Shown here: positions 47,648-58,640 of the stretch, piece by piece
How positions within the stretch are numbered: position 1 is the first letter of the stretch
Layout: every line of letters begins with the position of its first letter
Source of the DNA: Scilla litardierei
Taxonomy: Eukaryota > Streptophyta > Magnoliopsida > Asparagales > Asparagaceae
Length of the DNA: 64,000 nt
Direction: 5' to 3'
NCBI GenBank assembly: GCA_030789695.1
Contig: CM061142.1
Coordinates: forward strand, 278,497,043-278,561,042
The notes under the pieces: model-generated
Told to the model about the DNA's origin: nothing
Seen by the model: the letters and a program-made list of their open reading frames with translations, nothing else
Databases searched by the model: none
Made by a program: the position numbers and the translations under genes

Positions 47648-47657
47648 AAGTGGGAGA
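47648..47657 (+). promoter_or_regulatory. Polypurine tract of COP-N next to the 3' LTR
   Basis: AAGTGGGAGA directly before the LTR terminus TGTAGAGGAATATG. Confidence 0.8.
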
Positions 47658-48358
47658 TGTAGAGGAATATGCCCTCAGATCATTTGTATTTGATGCAAAT
47701 GAAAATTTAAGCCTAGATAGGGACTAATTTACATATGATGCAAAAGAGATTAAATGTGTCTTAAATTGTTTAAGACTATATTTAATTAAATAAACGCGTT
47801 GAAAAGGTTACCTAGAGGACGGGATCGTCCCGCTCTAAACGCAGGTTCAAACCGCGTCAAAAACGGAGTCCAAATGCACAAGTTATAGCCAAAACAAGTC
47901 AGCCCAAACTGTTGGGCTGAAACCAGCGAAAATGTAGGCACACCAAGCCCGAATTTTCTGGTTAGGGTTTTGAAACCTGGGATTTTCTTGACGGCTAAGT
48001 TTCTAAGAGAAGCATGACTTTTGGCTAACTTTGGACAATTGTTTGAAGGGTCAAACGGACTCGGATTGACGAGCCGTTTTTTCCTACGCGTTCACCGTTG
48101 AACCCTCTTCGATTTGGTAGGTTGTACCAACATTGAAGCTCAACGGTGAGGGAGTTAAAATTCGGGGAAGTTTGCCCTTTGTGAAAGGCAAACTAACTTG
48201 ATTTAATTAATCCCAAATTAATAGTCCCACCTTGGTTGTGGAGAAAAGGGGAGAGTCAGCCGCCTCTATAAATAGATGCCATCCCCCTTCCTCATAACTC
48301 GTCCCAAGATCTAGATCTGAGCGGCTCTCGTAAATGTTGGAGCACGCTCGGATCTAAG
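47658..48358 (+). repeat. COP-N 3' LTR, 3'-truncated
   Basis: Matches the 5' LTR up to GCTCGGATC(A/T)AAG, then stops; the last ~510 bp, including the CA terminus, are missing. It contains a TATA-like CTATAAATAGA at ~48269. A two-base AG overlap marks the junction with the duplicated tnpD sequence. Confidence 0.82.
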
Positions 48359-48451
48359 ACGTCATGCATGTAGAAAAGAATATTTGTGAAAATCTCTTGT
48401 ACACCATTTTGCAAGACTCGACCAAGTCGAAAGATGGATTAAAGGCGAGAC
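48358..48451. repeat. Right copy of the 94-bp tnpD duplication
   Basis: Same as 41347-41440 except A/C and T/G changes. It runs into the tnpD sequence that follows the insertion point, so it was copied from an uninterrupted template. Confidence 0.92.
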
Positions 48452-50379
48452 TTGATTTAAATCAATTGAAAATACGTCCTGAATTGCATGCCGTTCAGAA
48501 GGAAAATAAAAAGTACGAACTGCCACCATCGTGTGCTACGCTTTCTACAGATGAGATCCATAACCTCCTTGTGTTTCTGAAGTCCGTGAAAACACCAGAT
48601 GGATATGCTTCAAATATATCTAGATGTGTGCATGTAGATGAAAGGAAGATTTTCGGTCTGAAAACCCATGATTACCATATCTTGCTGCATCAGATGCTTC
48701 CGGTAGCATTTCGTCATGTCGATAAGAGGCTGGCTTCAGTTTTGATACCATTTTGCGGTTTCTTCAAGCAGGTGTGCTCTAAAGTGATAGATATCGCTGA
48801 GTTTGAGGAGTTAGAGAGACGTGTCATCCTTACACTGTGCAATATGGAAAAAAATTTCGCGCCCTCCTTCTTCACGATCATGGTTCATCTCACTGTGCAC
48901 CTGGCACAAGAGGCACGCGTTGCAGGACCAGTACAATATCGGTGGATGTATCCCGTTGAGAGGTACATGTTTATTCCATTTAATGCTCTTTGATGAAGAC
49001 AATCAGTACATATACATATATAATTATTTTTATGCTTTTTAACCCACAGGTTCTTGGGTTTCATGAAACAACTAGTGCACAATCGTGCAAAACCTGAAGG
49101 TTCTATAGCAGAAAATTATTCATCACACGAGACCCTGATATTCATTTCTCGGTATTTGCGGGATGTTGAAACTAAGCTCAATCGACAGCCAAAAGTGATG
49201 GATGGTGTCTTCTATAATGATCGAGGAGAGGACACACGATTTAATATGATGGATCTTGGCCAAGCACATGCATATGTTTTAAACAATCTAACGGTATTTG
49301 ACTTATATCGCAGGTAATAAAGATGAGTGTTGCACCTTTTTAAATCCTTTGATGTTTTAAATCCTATGTTATATTAGCTTTCTTTATTTGTATCGTAGCC
49401 GTCACCAGATAGAGGTCATGAAAAATATGAATGCCAAAACTTTTAGCAAAAAAGTTGTGGACACACATTCCAAAGAATTTCCTGGATGGTTGAAAATTCA
49501 GGTATTGGCGCAGATTAGACATGTTAACTATATACTTATATGAAAATTATTATCTAGCTTTGTAATATAGTAACATCTTTGATTCTTTTCATGAAGGTTC
49601 AACGACAAATCGATGGAGGTGCAAAAATATGTGATGACATTCAAAGCTATGCCAGAGGTCCTCATGGCACAGTACATCGTTATGGAGGGTATTGTGTCAA
49701 TGGTTTTAGATTTAATACCATTGACGTTGAGAAGGAACGATGCACACAGAATAGTGGAATTTTCTCATCTTTCTCACAATTATCGTATGCAAGTAGCAAA
49801 GATCAACAACCCAAAGAAGGCCAGATCTTCTACTATGGACAGGTTGAAGACGTTGTTGAGATCTTTTATGGCTATCAAAAGGATGTTAGCCATGTGTTGT
49901 TTAAGGTTCGTTGGTGTGAGCAGGGTAAACATAAGGACCCATTTGGCTACACGGTCGTAAATCTAAACAAGGAAATCTACAAGAATGACAAGTACATGCT
50001 TGCTCCCCATGCTAAACAATGTTTTTATGTAAAAGACATAATGGTAGACGATGTTTGGGTTGTTCTTAGAAATCCACCAAGAGCATATGCATACGAAGAT
50101 GTTCATGAGGATGATAATGAAGAAGCTGACGACGTTGTAATCTTAGCTGATGAAGTTGTGGCTGAGTTTTCTACCGAGCAGAATAATGAAACGACTGAGG
50201 ATATTATACCGTTGCGTATTGATATCCCCAACTTGGACATCCAGGCAAATGTCATTGAAGATGAAGACGAATTATTCATTACAGAAGAAAGCCCAAGTAG
50301 TAATTTAAGAAGCAGAGTAGAATATCTTTCAACTGGTGTTCGGACTCGATCACAAATGGCTTCAACATCAAAATCTTAA
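48452..50379 (+). pseudogene. tnpD-type CACTA transposase, second part (DUF4218 and DUF4216)
   Basis: Continues the frame broken at 41440. Exons by splice signals: to 48962, 49050-49313, 49399-49501 and 49597-50379, with introns of 87, 85 and 95 bp bounded by GT...AG. The first exons match DUF4218 (ELPPSCATLS, HDYHILLHQMLPVAFR, WMYPVER/FLGFMKQLV). The last contains DUF4216 (GYCVNGFRFNT, VVEIFYGY, FKVRWCEQGKH, QCFYVKD) and an acidic C-terminus ending RTRSQMASTSKS. All exons are open, so apart from COP-N and its duplication the coding sequence looks undamaged. Confidence 0.85.
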
Positions 50380-50880
50380 AATCGCATTTGTATTACTAAA
50401 CCATAGTAGAAGACCTTTGGTTCTTCAAATTTTTTCGGAGTCGATCACCACGTATCAATAAATATCATGTTCCATCTTAGTAGTGCTCTTTGGAACTTGA
50501 CTATTTGTCATGTAGTCTATTGAGTCTTCTAATTATTTTTTAGGGTTGCAAAAGCAGACCCTATTTAGGAGTGAAGAAATGCTTGCCTTAAACTGAAAAA
50601 GTTCTGTTGGATTATTTGGGTTAGAACTGGATATTATTACAAAATAGAAAAGAAACACACCGAATATTACAATGCGGATATAGCATTATATATTAAAAAA
50701 TAAAACACACATGAATATTACAATGGTTACCTAATATTAGAAAATAAAATATAAAACACAAACTTCAGAATTTTTTTTTTCAATATCTGTTCATATCGGG
50801 CCGGTATATATCGCCCAATATATCTGACATATCAGCTGATATGGTCCAATATCTGGTTAAATTGTAAAACCTTATATTGA
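50380..50880 (+). other. CACTA-1 sequence downstream of tnpD
   Basis: 3' flank of tnpD with AATAAA-rich sequence at ~50457, then a block of GATAT/ATATC palindromic words (50790-50860) of the kind common in plant introns. No coding sequence. Confidence 0.45.
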
Positions 50881-53260
50881 AGGTCATATCGTATCGGTTG
50901 GTTGACGGTATCGATCCTTATGGTGGTAGGGGAGGAGGCTATGGTGGTGGAGCTGATACTTCTGGCAGATATCATCCTTATGCAAGGTAGACATTTTAGC
51001 TTCAGCACTGTTCTAGATGTAATGCAGGTTTCCAATGGATCAGGCCACATCATGCAATAGAGGTTCCTACTAGTGTATGCTAGAAGCAGTGTAAAAAGGA
51101 GAGCTAGAGGTGAATTCTACTTAGTTTAATATAGATTGCTGACATGCACCTGTAGCATCTAGCAAGTCAGAATTAAGATTGTCCTTTCATCGATCATGAC
51201 ATATCTGATTTTATTATTAGACTAGATAGTTTATGTTGTGTGGATTGTAGAATTTTATAGACCAAGTAGATTTTTGTGTTCCTGGATTGTAGAATTAATC
51301 TTTTCAAGAGCATCACCCTTTACGTATGGAATCATACGTTGTAGGATTCTTGTGCCCATGTGGTCTTTTTCGCAGTGTGTTGCCTGCTCGTGTTTTTTGT
51401 TTCTGCATGTGATTATCATTAAGTGTTCTGGTAGGAAGTAATTGCTTTCTTTAGGGTTTTGTGCGTGGTATTTGGCAAGAAAATGTATCATGTGGTTTAC
51501 TTTTACATATTTCGTTCTGTTGAAATGTCATATTTGCTTACCCTACTGGTGTCATCTTCTGCCAGTTATTTGTTTTATGGCAGCAGTTTTCATTGTCAAG
51601 CCTCATCAAAGAGTCGCGGTAGCATGCAATGTGTTCCCTTGCAGCATAATGTCATTCGTTAATTTATGCATTTATACAACTCAGTTTTGAAAAATCTTTC
51701 AAGTTTTTTATGTTTTCGTATTTGGGTAAATTGTGTGGAAGGGTTACTTCTGTTATTCTTGAAAAGCTGTATGTATTTAGTGACTGGTGGTATGGTAAAT
51801 GGATTGCCATTATCCCCCTTTTGCCATTCATTCTCCTGTAACTGTATTCAAGAGAGGCATGTTGATATGTTGCGGGAGACTGCCTAAATTCGTGCTCTTG
51901 CAATGTTCTGTGAATTTTGTTATAATTGTAGCTTGCTACTTCAAGCATTGATATATGCACCATGCTGATGTTGTCATGATCGGCAGAATCTGTCGCTGTT
52001 TGTATTATCAGCCATGATTGGTTTCTGGATCGTTATGCTTGTTATATTTGGATTATACTTTGACAAGTATTTTATTTTGCTTTGTCAAAATCTTGGATGC
52101 ATCAACTTTTCTGGGTTTTTTTTGTAGTTGCTGTTTTATGTTGGATTCACGGCCTGATGATAGAAATATTCACAGCCAAGTAGAATACTCTTTTGAATTT
52201 AGTTCAATTCCACTTATTGCAGTCTTGTGGCCCTGTCGACATCTGTAGTAGGTGGAAGTAAACCAAAATATACGATTTGGGGAATGGCTGCACACATGTG
52301 AAGTTAAAGAGAGCTTTGATGGAGGATAGAATGAGGCAGAATTTTTAGATTATTTGGGCATTTGCAACTAAACTAAATAACTGATCATATTAGCTTGTTG
52401 GGAATAGTGTCATGATTCATGGACTAACGTACATGAGGCTTGTACATTATCTTAGGCAACCATAATAATGTCAGTAACAGAGGATATGGCCAGTGGCCCA
52501 TAGCCAACCCAAAGATTTGGGGTAAAGGCTTTTATCATTGTTATTGATCATGTCATGTGGAAGGATCTTAAGGAGACGATGAATGGAAGCTATTAGATCG
52601 CCAATGAACTTGATGGCATGCGGGATTATCAGCTTAATGGGTCCTTATGGGCATAAACAACTTCTAATTTTACAACATAAAATGAGAACATCTGGTTCAG
52701 ATCAAATGTGTTTCATACGCTTTGAGAAGGTTTCTCCTGCGAGGAGTTACTTCCTTTGTAAAGTGCAATACACTTGACAAGATTTGGCGTCATGTTCACG
52801 ACATGTCTAATTTTTTTTGAGAAAAAGAATGATTAAACATGGTTGAGAAAGAAATTAACTCAAATATGGGTTTTGCCTCTGAATAAAGGCACACATTCTT
52901 GGCTAAGAAGCCACTGCAATCTGCTTGTTAATGGTGGAAGTAAGATGAGTTTGCATGGTGCATCTCAAGGATTAAAAATATCCTGTTATATAGCTGACAA
53001 TCAGGAAGGTGAAGTACATTTAGAAATAAGGAATTGAAGACGTGTTGGAATATGTAATATTAATATGTATGGGGTTGAATATGTAAACGTGCTAATAGTT
53101 GTTAATTTTGGTTTATGATCCAATACCATGTAAATTAGGGAGTTCAATTATATGTTTTGAAGTTCTGATGCTAATCATGTTCCCCTTTCATCTAGCTATT
53201 ACTATATGATGCATGTGACTACTCACTCTTTTCTAATAGTTTCTCTCAAAGTCTAGGTTA
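50881..53260 (+). other. Probable captured host-gene fragment inside CACTA-1
   Basis: An open stretch at 50883-50990 encodes a Gly-rich tail (DPYGGRGGGYGGG, then GRYHPYAR) and ends in TAG. What follows to ~53260 reads like plant 3' untranslated or intron sequence: T-rich, few repeats, unlike the rest of the window. I do not recognise the source gene; a Gly-rich RNA-binding-type protein tail is one possibility. CACTA elements are known to capture gene pieces. Confidence 0.35.
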
Positions 53261-53409
53261 AAATGATGATATTGAAAGTAATTGCAAGAACTATTGAGTT
53301 GCACCGCCTAATTTTATTACTTTTTCGTTGTCATATATGGAACTCTAGTTTTACTCACCTTTTATTGGGTTATTTGCAAATTACTCACCTTTTACTCATT
53401 TATTTGCAG

Positions 53410-54101
53410 ATGAAGAGATTGAGAGATGCTCTTAAATCTGGAGGGTCAGCTTTCCCCTCACAACCCACAGGGTCAGGTATGCATAAATTGGCATTATATC
53501 ATGGCTAACCCATAGGGTCAGGTATTCCTGAGGTCTAACTGGTCCATATACTTATCCTTGCTGCATTCTTAACACTGTTTCACATGATTTTCCTTCATCT
53601 TGTCCTGAATTGAACCTATCTTGCACCTTTTGCAACTCATTGCTTACCCTATCTTGTAGCACATTGCTGCTCATCCATCTTAACATTCACATTTCAACCG
53701 TGATATCTTACTTGTTGACGAGGTTAGCCAGATAATGCATGACTAGTTATATAGGATGTCTCATAACACTTCAATTTAATATGTATCATTACAACCACAT
53801 TTTACCTGAGAAGCATTTGTTTGCTTTTTTCTTGAGTGGAAAAAACATTTATCCACTTTATTTCTATGAACTCACCATCTGCCAAAATCAGTTAGAGGTA
53901 TTTGTTGGCCATCAGCATGAGGCCATGAGGCCATATAATCATTTCTCCTCCTAACACACATTAAATTTTCTCTCTTCTGTTTCAGTCCTGTTGATCATTA
54001 GCCTTTTAGATTCAAAGCGCCAATTATCTGGACCAGAGCAGCGTATACTACATCCGGACCAGAGCAGCATATACTGCATGCAAACACAAATATCAAATTG
54101 C

Positions 54102-54133
<32 letters not shown>

Positions 54134-54440
54134 AAAACAAAAAAAACAAAAAAAACAGAAATCAGAAGCAACCAATAGTTTAGTTCTCACTATTAGTTAA
54201 GGATTTGGGAATACATGCCATATTTTAGTTCTCACATATTATTTTTGGGTATTTGTGACCATTGGGCACACACGATATCTCATCTTCAATTTGTTATTCA
54301 GAAGAATAAGAGCCACAAAAAAACATTACTTTGTTTACTGAGAACATAAGCCCACTTATTTATTTTCAATTTTTGTTTCAGGAATCACGTCCTCAAGGCG
54401 GATCCGGTGAAGGATCGGAGGGTGGAGATATGAGGTGAGA
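53410..54440 (+). other. Possible terminal exons of a second CACTA gene or captured gene
   Basis: Exon-like pieces bounded by TTTGCAG|ATG and TCAG|GTATGC (53410-53476, MKRLRDALKSGG...) and by GTTTCAG|GAATC (54382 on, Gly/Ser-rich). Joining them at these signals ends the frame quickly, so at least one boundary is wrong or the gene is dead. Confidence 0.25.
54102..54160. repeat. C17 run followed by (CA8)-like repeat
   Basis: A homopolymer of about seventeen C, then A-runs broken by single C. Prone to length error in sequencing. Confidence 0.85.
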
Positions 54441-54889
54441 GTTTAATTGTTTTTTACTTGGAGTTTGTGGGAGTGATGAGGGCCGAGGGGCTGTTATGAT
54501 GAGATTGAGAGTTTACTTTGTATTGAAGGGTCCGAGGGGACGTTATATTTATGTGTGGAAACTTTTTGTATTGAGGGGGCCGATGGGCCATTATGTTGAT
54601 GTGTGGAAACTTTTTGTATTAAGTGGGCCAAGGGGCCGTTATGTTGATAGAAAACTTTTCAATGTAGAAAACTTTTCGATTGAGTTATGTTGATGTGTCT
54701 GGAAAGTTTGTATTTATATAGTTTCTTGGAATTTGCTAATGGATGAAATTTTTTTAATTGGATTTGTTGTTATTGTTCAAATATGTGAATGTTGATTGTG
54801 TTTCTATCTTGTTATATTTATATATATGGGAATTTTGATTGTAAACGAATTTTTAAAATGTTTGGTTTTTTTAAAAAAAATAAATAAAC

Positions 54890-55510
54890 ATATTAGCCAT
54901 GGACTTTCTGTGGGTAATATTTTTAGCCACTGATCTATTTTGGAAAAATATACGTTGCGGAAACCTTTTCGCCACAAAGAATCTGTGGCAAATAAAACAA
55001 TTTTGCCACGGCAAATCCTTGGCTAATATAGATTAGCCACCGCAAAGCTTTGGGAAAACATCCGTAGCGAATATATTTTTGCCACGGAATTTCCGTGGCA
55101 ATAGTTGAAACAATAGCCACGGACTATCCGCGGTTAATAAACATTTTACCACGGAATTGTTTTTTAATATTTTTCGTAGCTAATAACTTCTTTGCCACGG
55201 AATTTCCGTGGCAATAGTTGAAACAATAGCCACGGATAAACCGTGGTTAATGAAGTTTGCCACTGAAATCTTTTTTGAAATTTTCCGTGGCAATAGGTGG
55301 AATAATTGCCACGGAATTTCCGTGGCTATAGTTCCGTGGCTAACTTTTCCGCCACGGAATTCCTTCCATTTGCCACGGATTTTTGGCATTTGCAATGCCA
55401 CTTTCCCTCACGGAACAATAACCACGGAATTTAAAAAAATCCGTGGCTATTGGGTAATAGCCACGGATTTGAGGGTATTAGCCACGGATTTGTCCGTGGC
55501 TAATGTCCAA
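54890..55510. repeat. Right subterminal repeats of CACTA-1
   Basis: Over twenty GCCACGGA/TCCGTGGC units in both orientations, many as close inverted pairs (for example CCACGGAATTTCCGTGG at 55195-55211 and 55304-55323). Denser than the left side, as is usual for asymmetric EnSpm ends. Confidence 0.88.
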
Positions 55511-55523
55511 TTTTTCAGTAGTG
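55511..55523 (-). repeat. CACTA-1 right terminal inverted repeat
   Basis: TTTTTCAGTAGTG on the plus strand. The TTT duplication follows at 55524-55526. Confidence 0.9.
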
Positions 55524-55526
55524 TTT

Positions 55527-56485
55527 CTACACCTACACCTTCACTTCCACGAATACACAATTGGAGAATCTTTTATGAAATGTTGGAAAGTGAATGTAGG
55601 TTGAAAATAACTGATAAATCTAAGGGATATGATGTGTATTTGCCATGGATAAAAATTAAGCACAAAAGAATAATATATGAAACAAGAAAAATGATAAAGA
55701 ATGAATAATTGCTCAGTATGTAAAATGGATACAATTCATGGCAAGTATACTACCCGCAAGTATCCAACATATGATATATGAGTAATCATTAGCGTAGGTG
55801 TATTTTACTCGTCAAGCAATGCCACCCTCACATCTAAGAGTCCTTATAGGCTATGTTTTTGGGATGTGGTATCTTGAACTCATTTTAATGAGTTGGAGAA
55901 AATCAATCCTAGTGATTTCCTGTTTATTGGAAAATGTGGATTGGTTTTGGTTGATTTTTATGAGAGTTTCTCCCCTTGTAACTTCAATTATTTAATCATT
56001 ACACTTACACGATGGTGTAGAAGTCTACCCTACTCTTTTCATTGAATTTGGAGTGCTTACTCTAATAAAAATGACATGCAAGTGTTAGTTGTGATTTATA
56101 ATACTTTATTTTTGCATGTGACATAAACTAGACTTCGTGTATACACTTTTAATGCTAACAAAAGGGGGGGGAATATTGACGATTTTTGTTGCATTAATGC
56201 TTTATATGTGCATATCTGAATATCGGTTTAAGGGGGAGCATTAATGAATAATTGACCATGTGAGTATGTGAATATATGTTTAAGAGGGAGCAAGAAAATA
56301 GGAGGAGCATGCCATGCTTGTTTGTATTTCACTATCACTGCATGCTTGTATGCTTGTACATCAAGTGTTATATTGTTGCATACACATCCTCCCATTGTCA
56401 CACTTCACACACACATGTCACGATGTGTTATTTGGAATGTTAGTGCAAATCTTATAATCGTTTGTCATCATCAAAAGAGGGAGAT
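55527..56485 (+). other. SIRE-G 3' internal region with serial polypurine tracts
   Basis: Resumes SIRE-G after CACTA-1. An open stretch to 55708 (about 60 codons, ending YETRKMIKNE) may be a protein remnant but matches nothing I know. The rest is non-coding and carries AAAAGGGGGGGG (56159), TTTAAGGGGGAGC (56226), TTTAAGAGGGAGC (56278), AGGAGGAGC (56302) and the proximal AAAAGAGGGAGAT (56473-56485), a Sirevirus-like series. Confidence 0.7.
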
Positions 56486-58635
56486 TGTTGGATACAACGA
56501 TCGATGAGTTCGTGTTTGATGATAAAAAATGTGTGTAAACGTTTTGATGTGTGTGCTAAGTGTTTCAGAAGTGGCAAGCTTGAATCAAATAGTATTCGAC
56601 TCTACATCTCATCAAGAATCAACGCCGCTACCATGCTAGTCCATCGGTTGCAGAGAAAATTAATTAGGGGACAACCACTAATTAAATTGTTGAAGAAGAG
56701 GACCTTAATTATAGGCTAAGCAAAATACTCAAGAGATGTGGGCAGTCAAAGTTTTAAGTGGAGGAAACAAATAGCCAAGAGAACTGATGCATTTTTTAAT
56801 GAGAGAGAGAAGCATGGCTGGTCTTTTAATTAATGGAGCATTTGAGCAATTAACGCAATCAAGTGGAGCGTCTGGATTTTTTTAAGCATTGGCCAAGCAA
56901 CATACACGATGGCATAATGGTAATTACGTGAAAAGTTAGGATATACAAAGCTATATAAAGAAGGACGGATCCTAGGGTTGAGGTTGTGGAAGATGAAAAA
57001 AAACTTCAAGCAGCATCACATCAAAAGGGCGGCCTAAAGCAACAACCAAGAAGAAACTTCGTGCGCCTGTAGAGGAAAAAAATGGCGGTTGTCCCCAAAA
57101 AATTAGAGAAGAGGAGAGGGAGAGGGAGCGGGGAGAGAGTGAAGGTGGAGGCCAATGCAACAAGGGGTTTAATTTGTGGAAGCGAGCAACAATTAAGGTT
57201 AGTGTTCTAATCTCTACAATTATTTAATTGAGAAAAGCTTTTTTTGGGTGAGCAGGTTGAAAGAATCGAAGCCTCCAAAAATTCCATGAGGCTCTTGATT
57301 AAATAATTCCATGCGGCTCGGGAGATGAAAAATTGACGTGGCTCTTGATTAAATAATTACACGCCGTTCGGAGATCACCTCGCTACCGCATCATCGCTTT
57401 AGGCCTCTGTTGTGAGCTCTTCAAGCCATTGCCGTGACCCGAGTATTGACGTGTCCAGCTGCAGCGAAATCAGCACAAGGGCCAAGAAATTCCTCATTGC
57501 AGTCGTGAATCGTCAGGCCACGACGTCTTCGACAAGCTGTCGTGGCAACTTCAGTTCGCTGCCGTGGATATCCAAGTCTGCTGACTTCAAACACAACATG
57601 CAACCGTGAAGCAACTTGTTACCGAGAGGATCCACACGCCAACGTCGGCAACCAACCATGTTCTACGTCAAGCCATTGCCGATGATCTTCATCCCTGCTG
57701 CCGAGGGATCATAGTTAGCTGAAGAATCCCATTGTCGAGCCTTCCTCTTCATACTGTCGTGGCTTCTTTAAGCAAAGATCGCAAACAATTAATTAGGGAC
57801 CATGCACAAAGAAGATGCAGCCATCTTTTTGTCCATAAACACAAATTAAGTGCTATTTGAATTGAGTTCCTTTTTCCTCACTTATTTCGTTTCTTGCAGG
57901 AACTTCATTAACTAAGAAGGTGAATTAATTAAGATGGAGTAGAGCTGCACTTAATTATTGATGACGTGGCTTATTAATTGAAGGATCTTGGAAAACAGAA
58001 AGAAGCTGCAACCAAACCCATAGCCGGGATCCTTCCTTGCTGCCATAAGATTTTTGTGGTAAGCTTGATGTCGTGAGATCTTTAAACCCGAGTGCCGCAA
58101 CTTGAGTTGCAGAATTGACAAGACAAATACATCTTGCCAGACGAGAGCTGGCCCGTGCCTATTGACAGAGACGACTACACCTACACACTGAGATTCTCTA
58201 AACTTTTTTACTATTAATTGTGTGTAGTAGTAACGATCTCTATAGAGGAAACCTTACCACTTTTGTGTACTTTTGGGGCCTTGTCTGGTGGGTGGAAGAC
58301 AAGAGGGACTTGACTAGTTGGGACTAGTCAAGTGAGAGCAAATACTAGGATTAGTTTTGTTGAGCATTTTGATGAGCGCAGGTACTGAGAGCCAGGTGAG
58401 TGTAAAGTGGGTGCTCTAGCTACAGGCTGTACTAGATACCATTTCTAATATAGTATTTGTGTTCGGGGCTGGAAGTAGGTCGTGGGTGCGACCGAACCAG
58501 GGTAAATCTGCTACGCATCTGTGATTGCTTATTGTTTAGCCTGCATGTGATTATAACTACGTGTGATTTCTCGTGGGTTGCGCGAGAATCTTTATAAGCC
58601 TATTCATCCCCCTAGGCTTAGATCCAGATCCAATG
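56486..58635 (+). repeat. SIRE-G 3' LTR (2150 bp)
   Basis: Third full LTR copy, about 1% from the plus-arm LTR. Ends CCAATG where CCAACA is expected. ATH ORF1 resumes after CTCCA. Confidence 0.85.
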
Positions 58636-58640
58636 CTCCA
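58636..58640. repeat. Right target-site duplication of SIRE-G
   Basis: CTCCA, against GTCCA at 10449-10453. Confidence 0.55.

Larger units (their letters stand above)
42296..47657 (+). other. COP-N internal region, mostly non-coding
   Basis: Contains AT-rich degenerate repeats of TTTAAAATTTATGTGATAA type (42583-42990), two GACCCAAACCG...CCCCGAGCG blocks (43838, 43918), four TTGAGCTACCCTCAA stem-loops (43757-44740), a copia RNase H tail at 46422-46472 and a second polypurine-like tract at 46513. 47095-47590 is also present in the copy at the right window edge. No open frame encodes Gag, PR, IN or RT. Confidence 0.7.
41441..48358 (+). mobile_element. COP-N: coding-poor Ty1/copia derivative inserted in tnpD
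   Basis: 5' LTR 41441-42295 (TGTAGATGAA to AACCCAACA), primer site TGGCATCAGAGC at 42297, 3' LTR from 47658 truncated at ~48358. The only recognisable coding remnant is the RNase H tail ADPLTKALPHEVGK at 46422-46472, which places it in Ty1/copia. It also has a second primer-like site and a second polypurine-like tract inside. Two other copies of the family lie at 10612-11004 and 62084-64000. Confidence 0.85.
35692..55523 (+). mobile_element. CACTA-1: CMC/EnSpm DNA transposon, 19.8 kb including a nested COP-N
   Basis: Terminal inverted repeats start CACTACTAGAAAA on the left and CACTACTGAAAAA on the right (reverse strand), with a 3-bp TTT duplication. Both subterminal regions are packed with GCCACGGA repeats in both orientations. 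The internal gene is tnpD with the plant CACTA domain set. COP-N (41441-48358) is inserted in a tnpD exon. A second, tnpA-like gene is not recognisable; its place is taken by gene-fragment-like sequence at 50880-54440. Confidence 0.92.
10454..58635 (+). mobile_element. SIRE-G: rearranged gag-only Sirevirus-like copia element
   Basis: The outer limits are an LTR start at 10454 and an LTR end at 58635, both facing into the split ATH ORF1. Inside are a truncated 5' LTR, an inverted copy (PPT-LTR-PBS-gag on the minus strand, 25815-30233), a duplicated LTR-end/ATH segment (30234-31176), a plus-strand PPT-LTR-PBS-gag (31177-35323), a short non-coding 3' region and the 3' LTR. LARD-2/SIRE-1 and CACTA-1/COP-N are nested in it. 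No protease, integrase, RT or RNase H was found. Sirevirus affinity rests on the initiator-Met PBS, the long Gag with two zinc knuckles and coiled-coil, and several polypurine tracts before the 3' LTR. Confidence 0.65.

Noticed and set aside
54102..54160. Poly-A tail of a SINE or processed pseudogene
   Set aside because: The A-run follows a C-run rather than a gene body and has no flanking duplication or Pol III boxes that I can see.
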